NCBI RefSeq assembly: GCF_004359505.1
Contig: NZ_SCWE01000001.1
Location: forward strand, 248,001-312,000
Direction of reading: 5' to 3'
Source: Macrococcus hajekii
GTDB lineage: Bacteria > Bacillota > Bacilli > Staphylococcales > Staphylococcaceae
Length of the DNA: 64,000 bases
The translations under genes were made by a program, and so were the position numbers. The notes beneath the pieces were generated by a model. It searched no databases, was not told the DNA's origin, and worked only from the letters and a program-made list of their open reading frames with translations. Positions 38,118-45,517 of this stretch are shown one piece after another; position 1 is the first letter of the stretch, and each line of letters starts with the position of its first letter.

Positions 38118-38877
38118 GAAATCAGAACAGTTTTTATTAAATATGAGACTTGAGTTACTGAAACGTGGCAAGAAAGAAGATGAAATAGAAGCGATAGAAG
38201 AGGAATTACGAGACCATCTGTATGAAGCGGAAAAACGCGGTGAAAGTGTAGATAACGTGACAGGAGGATCAGTCGATGAATATATTAAGACGATTTCTAA
38301 AGAGATGGCATTGGATAAGGGAATAATTAAGACCATTCTTGGTGGATTAGTAGCAGTCATTGCATTTTTTCTGATACCGAGAATGATAGCAGATAATTTT
38401 GAATTAACATCAGAACGTCTAATATTCTATGGCATTCTTATATTTGTACTAATACCTGCTGAGTTGTGGCTATTAATTGAAATGCTGAAGAAGTATGGAC
38501 ATACGAAAAAAGGTTATCTAGTACCAGTACTTATTGCATTCGGAGGGTTTTTACTGATACTCGGAGGAGAATTTTTCTTGCGATCAAGAGATAGTGAGGC
38601 AATCGTTACAATGGATGCAAGTACAAGCTTCTGGTTAGGACTTGCATTAATGATACTATTTATCATAGCTTGTGTATTCTATAAAACCTGGTTTTATATT
38701 GGAGTCATTATCTACCTGGTATTACCAGATCTTATCGCACGTATAATGACAGATGCACCGGCAGAAAGTAAAGAATTTATTAATATTTCGACAACAGTAT
38801 TCCTGATGTTGAGTATCGTAGCCATGATCGGTGCACTTGCATTTATCATGCGCCAAAGAAAAAAGGGGAGAATTTAA
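38107..38877 (+). CDS. HAAS-domain membrane protein (second module)
   Basis: 256 aa. Residues 1-65 form a charged helical HAAS-like domain (LNMRLELLKRGKKEDEIEAI, LRDHLYEAEKRGES); six hydrophobic segments follow, and the protein ends in a basic tail RQRKKGRI. Overlap with the PadR gene suggests fixed stoichiometry. Function unknown; probably the membrane partner of the second PadR. Confidence 0.78.
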   Translation: MLSEKSEQFLLNMRLELLKRGKKEDEIEAIEEELRDHLYEAEKRGESVDNVTGGSVDEYIKTISKEMALDKGIIKTILGGLVAVIAFFLIPRMIADNFELTSERLIFYGILIFVLIPAELWLLIEMLKKYGHTKKGYLVPVLIAFGGFLLILGGEFFLRSRDSEAIVTMDASTSFWLGLALMILFIIACVFYKTWFYIGVIIYLVLPDLIARIMTDAPAESKEFINISTTVFLMLSIVAMIGALAFIMRQRKKGRI

Positions 38878-38985
38878 ATGTATATCATTAAAAAAAGTAT
38901 GAGTTCAGATATTTTAGAAATAATTTTAAGTAAAAATTCATTCAAACAAAAATGGGATAGAATCATAGAGTTAATGATGAAGTAA
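38878..38985 (+). CDS. 35-aa ORF, third gene of the second PadR module
   Basis: ATG directly follows the stop of the HAAS gene (TAAATG) and has GGGGAG seven bases before. The product is a basic, amphipathic peptide (ending KQKWDRIIELMMK) without a membrane segment. It ends 11 bases before a terminator. Not recognised; could be a small partner protein or the remnant of a longer gene. Confidence 0.5.
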   Translation: MYIIKKSMSSDILEIILSKNSFKQKWDRIIELMMK

Positions 38986-38996
38986 AAAGGTTTAAC

Positions 38997-39026
38997 ATCC
39001 GTCTTAATAGTGAAGGCGGATTTTTT
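38997..39026 (+). terminator. Terminator of the second PadR operon
   Basis: Stem ATCCGTCTT / AAGGCGGAT (9 bp, one G-U), 7-nt loop, T run. Confidence 0.88.
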
Positions 39027-39027
39027 C

Positions 39028-39099
39028 GATTCGGCGGTCTCCATCATCATCGAAGAAGGTTTGAGATTATTAGATATTCAGGCGCCAAGGGAATTATAA
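39028..39099 (+). pseudogene. Possible relic of a gene 3' end
   Basis: A 23-codon open stretch ending in TAA reads like a protein C-terminus (EEGLRLLDIQAPREL) but has no start or ribosome-binding site and begins inside the T run of a terminator. It may be the tail of a gene lost by deletion. Very tentative. Confidence 0.25.
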
Positions 39100-39100
39100 G

Positions 39101-39469
39101 TTAATCCAGTATTTTAGTTTTTAGCTGTGGGTCAGATAATAAACATGAATTTTTAGATATATAGTGTCTGTTTCGAGCGACGAATTGATAAAGAGTATCA
39201 CGTATAAATTTCGGAATTCTTTTTAATGGTGTGACTTTAATGCCGACATCAATAAGAATCTCAATTACAGCATCACTATATATGAATATTTGACCATTTT
39301 TTCTATAGATGACACTATCGATCTGATTGTAATTATTTTTTAAATAACGATTAGCAGTCTGAGAGTTTAGAGAAGCAAAATAGAGCTGATTTTGATGGTC
39401 AATTCGATGTAATAACTGCACGAAGCGATTACATATTAAACATTCATTATCGAAAAAGATGATATTCAT
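39101..39469 (-). CDS. DCC-family thiol oxidoreductase-like protein (DUF393)
   Basis: 122 aa. Opens with IIFFDNECLICNRFVQLLHR, the DxxCxxC pattern of the DCC family, and has the FASLNSQTA and IFIYSDAVIEIL segments typical of it. Probably a cytoplasmic or membrane-associated redox protein; substrates unknown. AGGAGG precedes the ATG on the reverse strand. Only gene on this strand between 30 and 64 kb. Confidence 0.85.
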   Translation of the reverse strand: MNIIFFDNECLICNRFVQLLHRIDHQNQLYFASLNSQTANRYLKNNYNQIDSVIYRKNGQIFIYSDAVIEILIDVGIKVTPLKRIPKFIRDTLYQFVARNRHYISKNSCLLSDPQLKTKILD

Positions 39470-39566
39470 AATGACCTCCTATTCTGAAGCATATTGTCTC
39501 ATTTTATAGTATCTGAATCCATTTGTTTGCAGCACAGTATAAAGTATTTGAAAAGAGGCGTTTTTA

Positions 39567-40097
39567 ATGACTGAAGTGATTGCATATTTAGCGATGAGTA
39601 TTGACGGATTTATTGCAACGACAGATAATCAAGTTGACTGGCTGGAAGCAGCTGAAGGTAGTGGAGATAATGGATATAGTGAATTTTATAGTTCCATTGG
39701 TAAAGTAGTGATGGGACGTCAAACATTCGACTGGATTTTACATCATACGGATGTGTACCCATACTCTGATAAACAAAGTTATATATTGACTCATGAAAAT
39801 CGTATGGACACTGCAAACATTCATTTTATAAATAAAGATATAAAACTATTAATTAATGAACTTAAATCAAGCGAAGGAAATGTTTGGATAGTGGGTGGCG
39901 GTCAGATTGTAACTATGCTTACGCAACTTGGATTAATTGATCGTTATATTTTGACTATTGCACCTATTATTTTGGGTGAAGGAGTGCCTTTATTTATTGA
40001 TGGTACCTATAGAAAACCATTAGAACTGATTGATTCTAAAGTATACAAACAGTTTGTACAACTCACTTATGTTAAGACAGTTAATAAAGAAGAATAA
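39567..40097 (+). CDS. Dihydrofolate reductase/RibD C-terminal family protein
   Basis: 176 aa. YLAMSIDGFIATTDNQVDWL, KVVMGRQTFDWIL, VWIVGGGQIVTMLTQLGLID and IAPIILGEGVPLF are the NADPH-binding motifs of the YyaP/RibD-C branch. A reductase of unknown substrate, distinct from FolA. Divergent from the DCC gene. Confidence 0.88.
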   Translation: MTEVIAYLAMSIDGFIATTDNQVDWLEAAEGSGDNGYSEFYSSIGKVVMGRQTFDWILHHTDVYPYSDKQSYILTHENRMDTANIHFINKDIKLLINELKSSEGNVWIVGGGQIVTMLTQLGLIDRYILTIAPIILGEGVPLFIDGTYRKPLELIDSKVYKQFVQLTYVKTVNKEE

Positions 40098-40152
40098 CTG
40101 CTAGAACACACTAGTTAAAGAGTAGTCATACGCTCATTTATGATTATCAGGA

Positions 40153-40183
40153 AGAGGTAGACAACTTGTCTATCTCTTTTGTT
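40153..40183 (+). terminator. Terminator after the reductase gene
   Basis: Stem AGAGGTAGAC / GTCTATCTCT (10 bp, one G-U), loop AACTT, then TTTTG. The rest of the gap up to 40339 holds only the comC promoter. Confidence 0.82.
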
Positions 40184-40285
40184 ATTTTCGGAAAAGGACA
40201 TGACTTTACTACCGTTTGTCATCAATCAGTTCTTTTTTATGAAAAACTACTGTTACTTCTGCTGGATTTCAGGATTTTCTGCTTT

Positions 40286-40314
40286 TTTACAAAGTTATTT
40301 ATTTTTATTATATT
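40286..40314 (+). promoter_or_regulatory. Candidate promoter of comC-radC
   Basis: TTTACA at 40286-40291, 17-bp spacer, TATATT at 40309-40314. No clear ComK box (AAAA-N5-TTTT) was found. Confidence 0.5.
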
Positions 40315-40339
40315 AAAGTTATCAGAAGAGGGGTGGACT

Positions 40340-41041
40340 ATGATTGTTGCAATTACAGGGAGTTTTATGGGTTCTTTCATGCTCTGGCTTACTTATCATC
40401 AAGATTCATTATTTAGGCGTTCCAGCTGTGAGAGCTGTCAGAACAATCTTACATGGTTTCAGTTAATTCCGATTGTCAGTTTTCTGTTGCAACGAGGTCG
40501 CTGTTCTTACTGCGGTTCTATTATTCCTCTCTATCTCTTTTTAACAGAACTGCTCTTTGCATCTTTATTCCTATCTCTGTGTGCTGTAAACCAGGCAATG
40601 GTGCTGATTGCCACTCTGATTTCCTTTCTTGTCCCTCTCGCTGTCTACGATATTCACCATTTAAAGGTTCCGAATCATATGCTCATTCTAATGGGTGGTC
40701 TGCTACTTCTGATTCAATATCCTCTGTTGTTTGATCTCTCTCATCTACTCGCTTCAGTTTTACTGATTGTGCTGCTTCATCTTTTCTATTTACTCACTCA
40801 TAGTATTGGTTACGGCGATGTTAAGCTCTTATCTCTGTTCGCATTATTTCTCCCTCTTTATTATTTTCTGCTGATTTTTATGCTTACTTATTTTATCGGT
40901 GGTATAGCTGTTATATTCTTTTTGTTTTATAAGCGCAATCTTCACAAAATTCCTTTAGTCCCTTTTATTGCAGTGAGTACTTTTCTAGTGATTAAATTCT
41001 ATGCTGAACTTTATACTATTTACTTTGGAGGATTTATTTGA
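40340..41041 (+). CDS. comC: Prepilin peptidase ComC (type IV leader peptidase)
   Basis: Processes competence pseudopilins in the membrane. Zinc-type cysteines C30/C33 and C55/C58 (CESC, CSYC), then the two catalytic aspartates D104 (VYDIHHLKVP) and D160 (IGYGDVKLL). 233 aa, about seven helices. The ATG at 40340 with AGGGGTGG upstream is preferred; an upstream extension has no ribosome-binding site and is not homologous. Implies that natural competence genes are kept. TGATG overlap with radC. Confidence 0.92.
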   Translation: MIVAITGSFMGSFMLWLTYHQDSLFRRSSCESCQNNLTWFQLIPIVSFLLQRGRCSYCGSIIPLYLFLTELLFASLFLSLCAVNQAMVLIATLISFLVPLAVYDIHHLKVPNHMLILMGGLLLLIQYPLLFDLSHLLASVLLIVLLHLFYLLTHSIGYGDVKLLSLFALFLPLYYFLLIFMLTYFIGGIAVIFFLFYKRNLHKIPLVPFIAVSTFLVIKFYAELYTIYFGGFI

Positions 41042-41709
41042 TGCTTGCCATGTTAAAACAGGATCAACCTCGTGAACGACTGATGACCTATGGCGCTGAA
41101 CAGCTGACTAATCAGGAACTCCTTGCAATAATCATCAATACAGGCAGTAAAGACGAATCAGTGCTTGAAGTTGCAAATAAACTGCTCGTCTCTATGGGCA
41201 ATATTCGAGATATGCGTTATCTGACTCTGCAGGAACTTCTTGATATTAAAGGCATCGGTGATAAGAAGGCTGTCACGATGCTCGCTATGATTGAACTTGC
41301 TGTCCGCATGCATACTCATTCACTTGAAGACCGGGTCAAAATTAAATCACCGCAGTGCGTCGCTGATCTACTGATGGAACGTATGCGCTATTTCACACAG
41401 GAACATTTTGTCGCGCTTTATTTGAATACGAAAAATGTAGTTATCCATGAACAGGTAATATTTAAAGGTTCTCTTAATGCTTCTATTGTGCATCCACGCG
41501 AAGTGTTCCGTGAAGCGGTGAGACGTTCAGCAGCAAATATTATTGTCTGTCATAATCATCCGTCAGGTGATCCGACGCCTTCTGTAGAGGATATTGAAGC
41601 GACTAAAAGACTGATTAACTGTGGTACGCTTTTCGGTATCGAGATGCTTGACCATATCATTATTGGTGATGGTGTTTTTATCAGTATTAAAGAAAAAGGA
41701 CTATTGTAA
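41041..41709 (+). CDS. radC: RadC-family JAB-domain protein
   Basis: 222 aa. N-terminal helix-hairpin-helix (LLDIKGIGDKKAVT) and C-terminal JAMM motif: E and the HNHPSGDPTPS...D metal site with VALYLNTKN strand. Called a DNA repair protein, though the actual role is uncertain. The ribosome-binding site GGAGG lies inside comC. Next to comC and mreC as in Bacillus (ysxA). Confidence 0.92.
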   Translation: MLAMLKQDQPRERLMTYGAEQLTNQELLAIIINTGSKDESVLEVANKLLVSMGNIRDMRYLTLQELLDIKGIGDKKAVTMLAMIELAVRMHTHSLEDRVKIKSPQCVADLLMERMRYFTQEHFVALYLNTKNVVIHEQVIFKGSLNASIVHPREVFREAVRRSAANIIVCHNHPSGDPTPSVEDIEATKRLINCGTLFGIEMLDHIIIGDGVFISIKEKGLL

Positions 41710-41745
41710 ATTTTATGTAAAATAGTTCGGACTACGAAAAAAGTA

Positions 41746-41774
41746 TTGTCAGTATTAATTTTTTGAATTATGAT
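41746..41774 (+). promoter_or_regulatory. Promoter of the ABC exporter leader
   Basis: TTGTCA at 41746-41751, 17-bp spacer, TATGAT at 41769-41774; an alternative extended -10 TGATAATAT overlaps it. Confidence 0.6.
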
Positions 41775-41791
41775 AATATTGAAAATAAGAA

Positions 41792-41856
41792 AAGGAGGAG
41801 ATTAATATGCGTAACGATGTTCAACGTCTTTCATTACAAGTTAATTTATCCTCCTT
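41792..41856 (+). promoter_or_regulatory. RBS-sequestering hairpin of the leader
   Basis: AAGGAGGA (41792-41799) pairs perfectly with TCCTCCTT (41849-41856), and ATTAA (41801-41805) with TTAAT (41841-41845), separated by a small internal loop. The fold hides the leader's ribosome-binding site and sits within the leader ORF itself. The same TCCTCCTT can pair with AAGGAGGA at 41966-41973, the ribosome-binding site of the first exporter gene. Confidence 0.65.
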
Positions 41857-41872
41857 ATGTCTGACACATTAA
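41807..41872 (+). CDS. 21-aa leader peptide before the ABC exporter
   Basis: ATG after a near-consensus AAAGGAGGAG site; it encodes MRNDVQRLSL... ending LSSLCLTH and stops at 41870-41872. It lies between a promoter and an intrinsic terminator, ahead of a BmrCD-type exporter. In Bacillus the bmrCD genes are controlled by translation of a leader ORF (bmrB) through transcription attenuation. This peptide is shorter and I do not see clear similarity, but the layout is the same. Confidence 0.65.
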   Translation: MRNDVQRLSLQVNLSSLCLTH

Positions 41873-41903
41873 ATAGGACGGGGAGGGGTCTCTCTTCCGT
41901 TGT

Positions 41904-41946
41904 AAAGCACATGCTTTCCATTTTAGGGGAGGTATGTGCTTTTTTG
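41904..41946 (+). terminator. Attenuator terminator between leader and exporter
   Basis: AAAGCACAT / ATGTGCTTT (9 bp) extended by CTTTCC / GGGGAG, 6-nt loop ATTTTA, six T. An upstream G-rich segment (41880-41888) could compete for CTTTCC and act as an antiterminator arm. Confidence 0.85.
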
Positions 41947-41978
41947 TGTTGATATAAGGAGAACAAAGGAGGATTTAT

Positions 41979-43718
41979 ATGTTTGATGTATTATTCAAAC
42001 TCGGGTGGTTTTTTAAGCAGGAGAAGAAACGCTATCTTTTTGCTGTTCTTTTGCTGCTGATGGCTAACGTCACAGAAGTGCTGCCGCCTTGGCTGATCGG
42101 GCAGACCATTGATGCCATCACAACTCGGACATTAACACATACTTTATTTTATGAGATACTGGGTGCTTTTGCAGCCTTGATTATTGTAGGTTACTTTATC
42201 AATTATATGTGGCGCTATCTGTTGTTCAATGGCTCACAGTTACTTGAGAGTCTTATGAGAAGAAAGTTGATGCGTAAATTTTTAACGATGAGCCCAGGTT
42301 ATTATGAGAAGAACCGTACAGGCGATCTGATGGCGCGAGCAACTAATGATTTAAGCGCATTGCGTCAGACTGTTGGATTTGGTGTACTGACTTTGATCGA
42401 CAGTACGACATATCTGATCACCATTATTCTGATGATGGGTTTTCTCGTGTCCTGGAAGCTGACTATTTTAGCGATGTTGCCGCTACCGCTTCTGGCGATT
42501 ATTGAGCAGCGTCTTGGTAAGATGATTCATAAACGTTACACAGTGAGTCAGGATGCGTTTGGTGAGATGAATGATGACGTTCTTGAATCTATTGAGGGTA
42601 TTCGTGTGACACGTGCATTTGCACAGGAGGAAAATCTGAATGGACGTTTTACAAAGATGACAACGGATGTCGTAGATAAATTTATGGCGGTCGAGCGTTT
42701 GGATGCCCTTTTTAAGCCGTTAACGATTGTTGTGACGATGATCAGCTTTATGATTGCACTCGGCTATGGCAGTGTCCTTGTGAACCGCGGTGAGATTACA
42801 ATCGGAGAACTGATTGCTTTTAATGTCTACTTGAACATGATGGTCTGGCCGATGTTTGCAATTGGCTTATTATTTAATATTATGCAGCGCGGTAACGCCT
42901 CTCTCGACCGGGTTATGGCAGTGCTTGATGCTGAAGATACAATGATGGATTCTGTTGATACGCTCGTTACAGCTGATCATGGTGTTTCATTTGATGCTGT
43001 AAACTTTAAATATCCAACGAGTGAGCAAATCAATTTAAAGGCCATCGATATAGAGATTAATGCAGGTGATACGCTGGGTATCGTCGGTCCAACCGGAAGT
43101 GGCAAGACGACGCTGATTCGCCAGATATTAAAGGAATATCCTGTCGGTGAAGGGTCTATCACAATCGGTGGCCTGAACATTCAGCAGCTGTCAAAGCAGC
43201 AGGTACGTGAGAAGATAGGGTATGTCTCGCAGGAAAATATCTTATTTTCACGCTCTGTTCGTGACAATATTCTATTCGGACGTCCAGATGCGACAGACGC
43301 TGAGATTGCAGAAGCGATTGAACTCGCGAGTTTTACTGAAGATGTAAAACGTTTGCCGCAAGGTCTTGATACACTCGTCGGTGAGAAAGGAATCGCTATA
43401 TCAGGCGGACAGAAGCAGCGAATTTCTATCGCACGCGCCATGATCAAGAATGCGGATATTCTGATCCTTGATGACTCTCTGTCAGCAGTAGATGCTAAGA
43501 CAGAGACGGCAATTATAGGACATATTCAGAAATCCCGTGAAGGTAGAACGACCATTATCTCCACGCACCGGCTATCAGCTGTGCAGCATGCTGATTTAAT
43601 CGTTGTTCTCGATAATGGGACTATCATTCAGCAAGGTACGCATGATGAGCTGATTCATCAGAAGGGCTGGTATCTGGAACAGTTCAATCGTCAGCAGCTG
43701 ACAAAGGAGGAGATGTAA
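41979..43718 (+). CDS. ABC exporter half-transporter, BmrC/YheI type
   Basis: 579 aa: six-helix exporter domain (about 1-320), then an ATPase with Walker [11 protein letters not shown], signature ISGGQKQRIS and Walker B ILILDDSLSAVD. The residue after the Walker B aspartate is Asp, not the catalytic Glu, marking the degenerate ATP site seen in BmrC-type subunits. It starts after AAAGGAGGA and its stop overlaps the next gene (TAATG). With the partner it should form a heterodimeric multidrug exporter; substrate unknown. Confidence 0.9.
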   Translation: MFDVLFKLGWFFKQEKKRYLFAVLLLLMANVTEVLPPWLIGQTIDAITTRTLTHTLFYEILGAFAALIIVGYFINYMWRYLLFNGSQLLESLMRRKLMRKFLTMSPGYYEKNRTGDLMARATNDLSALRQTVGFGVLTLIDSTTYLITIILMMGFLVSWKLTILAMLPLPLLAIIEQRLGKMIHKRYTVSQDAFGEMNDDVLESIEGIRVTRAFAQEENLNGRFTKMTTDVVDKFMAVERLDALFKPLTIVVTMISFMIALGYGSVLVNRGEITIGELIAFNVYLNMMVWPMFAIGLLFNIMQRGNASLDRVMAVLDAEDTMMDSVDTLVTADHGVSFDAVNFKYPTSEQINLKAIDIEINAGDTLGIVGPTGSGKTTLIRQILKEYPVGEGSITIGGLNIQQLSKQQVREKIGYVSQENILFSRSVRDNILFGRPDATDAEIAEAIELASFTEDVKRLPQGLDTLVGEKGIAISGGQKQRISIARAMIKNADILILDDSLSAVDAKTETAIIGHIQKSREGRTTIISTHRLSAVQHADLIVVLDNGTIIQQGTHDELIHQKGWYLEQFNRQQLTKEEM

Positions 43719-45454
43719 TGTCGATTACTCAGCGCTTACTGCAGGAGGCACTGCGGTTCAAAAAACTATTTATAATCGGATTTATCTTTCTTCTGGGTGC
43801 AGTCACCGCTGAACTGATAGGTCCCATTATCGCGATGAAAGTCATAGATGACCATGTCAGAGAAGCGAAGGGGACCATTGATATGGCGCCGATTATGCAG
43901 TTGCTTGTCATCTATGCTGTAGTAGCACTCTTCAATGCCCTATTCAGTTATTATCAGACGCTTTATTTTCAGAATGCAGGTTCTCATGTCATCATGAATC
44001 TGCGCAATAAACTTTTCCGGCATATGCAGCAGCTGCCGATTAAATACTTTGATAATCTGCCTGCCGGTAAAGTGGTCGCACGCATTACAAATGATACACA
44101 GACCATACTTGAATTATTCACAGTGCTGTTACCCACTTATTTATCTGGCTTCGTCAACGTTACAGCCATTATCATTGCTATCTTTTTCTTCAACTGGAAA
44201 GTGGGAGTCGCTGCATTCATGGTGATTCCATTACTCATCGGTTGGTTAGTGATCTATCGAAAGCTGTCAGATCAGTACAATCATGTCACAAGAGAAAAGA
44301 ACAGTGATATGAATGCAATGCTGAATGAATCTATCAATGGGATGACCATCATTCAGGCTTTCAATCAGGAGGAGAAGATTCAGCAGGAATTCAATGATTT
44401 GAATGATGAATACTTGCGCAATTATTCCCGCATTATTCAGCTTGATTCCTTGACTAGTCACAATCTGATGGGCACTATTCGTTCCATCATCTTTGCAGTG
44501 ATGATCTATGTCTTCGGTTCAACATATATGAGTAGTGAGGCAACTCTGACAGCAGGTATGATGTATGTGCTAGTTGAATATTTGACTCGTCTTTTTAATC
44601 CGATGTATAATCTGGTCAATAACTTGAGTGTACTGGAACAGGCGCGTGTTTCTGCTGTCAGAGTCTATGAGATGCTGGACGAAAAAGCAGAAGTGAAGGA
44701 AGACGATGCTGTGATCCGTCTGGCAGGAGATGTTGTATTTGAGGATGTTTCATTTGCCTATAAAGGCAATGAATATGTGCTTGAACATATCAATATTCAT
44801 GCACGACGAGGTGAGACCGTTGCACTGGTAGGTCATACAGGTTCGGGTAAAAGTTCGATCATGAATCTGCTGTTCAGATTTTATGACCCTTCTAAAGGAC
44901 GCATATTGATGGACGGAATTGATTCAAAGACCGTCACTAAAACATCGCTGCGTGAACATATGGGCATTGTACTGCAGGACCCTTACCTTTATAGCGGCAC
45001 AATACTCAGCAATATTACGCTGAATGACCCGAAAATCAGTCGGGAACGAGCGATTGAAGCATTGAATTCAGTAGGAGGCGACCGGGTGCTGGATGGACTT
45101 GAACTAGGAATTGATACACCAGTTACTGAAAAAGGAAATACATTCTCAAGTGGACAGCGGCAGTTGATTTCTTTTGCACGTGCACTGGCATTTGACCCTG
45201 CTATACTCATCCTGGATGAGGCGACTGCCAGCATTGATTCCGAAACCGAATCGATTATTCAGCGGGCGATGGACGTACTGAAAGAAGGACGGACGACGTT
45301 TATTATCGCCCATCGACTTTCTACTATTAAGAATGCCGAACAGATTGTAGTGCTGGATAAAGGACATATAGTAGAACATGGTAATCATCGCACGCTCATT
45401 GGCCTCGGCGGTCAGTATGCGAAGATGTACCAGCTACAATCTGCCCAAAATTGA
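43718..45454 (+). CDS. ABC exporter half-transporter, BmrD/YheH type
   Basis: 578 aa: six-helix domain and ATPase with Walker A GHTGSGKSS, signature FSSGQRQLIS and canonical Walker B ILILDEATASID with the catalytic Glu. It is shorter than the 673-aa Bacillus BmrD because it lacks its insertion. Partner of the preceding gene. Terminated 17 bases after its stop. Confidence 0.9.
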   Translation: MSITQRLLQEALRFKKLFIIGFIFLLGAVTAELIGPIIAMKVIDDHVREAKGTIDMAPIMQLLVIYAVVALFNALFSYYQTLYFQNAGSHVIMNLRNKLFRHMQQLPIKYFDNLPAGKVVARITNDTQTILELFTVLLPTYLSGFVNVTAIIIAIFFFNWKVGVAAFMVIPLLIGWLVIYRKLSDQYNHVTREKNSDMNAMLNESINGMTIIQAFNQEEKIQQEFNDLNDEYLRNYSRIIQLDSLTSHNLMGTIRSIIFAVMIYVFGSTYMSSEATLTAGMMYVLVEYLTRLFNPMYNLVNNLSVLEQARVSAVRVYEMLDEKAEVKEDDAVIRLAGDVVFEDVSFAYKGNEYVLEHINIHARRGETVALVGHTGSGKSSIMNLLFRFYDPSKGRILMDGIDSKTVTKTSLREHMGIVLQDPYLYSGTILSNITLNDPKISRERAIEALNSVGGDRVLDGLELGIDTPVTEKGNTFSSGQRQLISFARALAFDPAILILDEATASIDSETESIIQRAMDVLKEGRTTFIIAHRLSTIKNAEQIVVLDKGHIVEHGNHRTLIGLGGQYAKMYQLQSAQN

Positions 45455-45470
45455 TGAAGCATGTTATATT

Positions 45471-45503
45471 AAAAGTAACCGCCGAATAGGTGGTTACTTT
45501 TTT
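45471..45503 (+). terminator. Terminator of the ABC exporter operon
   Basis: Stem AAAGTAACCGCC / GGTGGTTACTTT (12 bp, one G-U), loop GAATA, T run. Confidence 0.92.
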
Positions 45504-45517
45504 GTGAGGTTAATAAA

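Noticed and set aside
40166-40339. 58-codon N-terminal extension of ComC
   Set aside because: No RBS; it starts inside a terminator and the hydrophobic stretch is an artefact of T-rich DNA. Start set at 40340.
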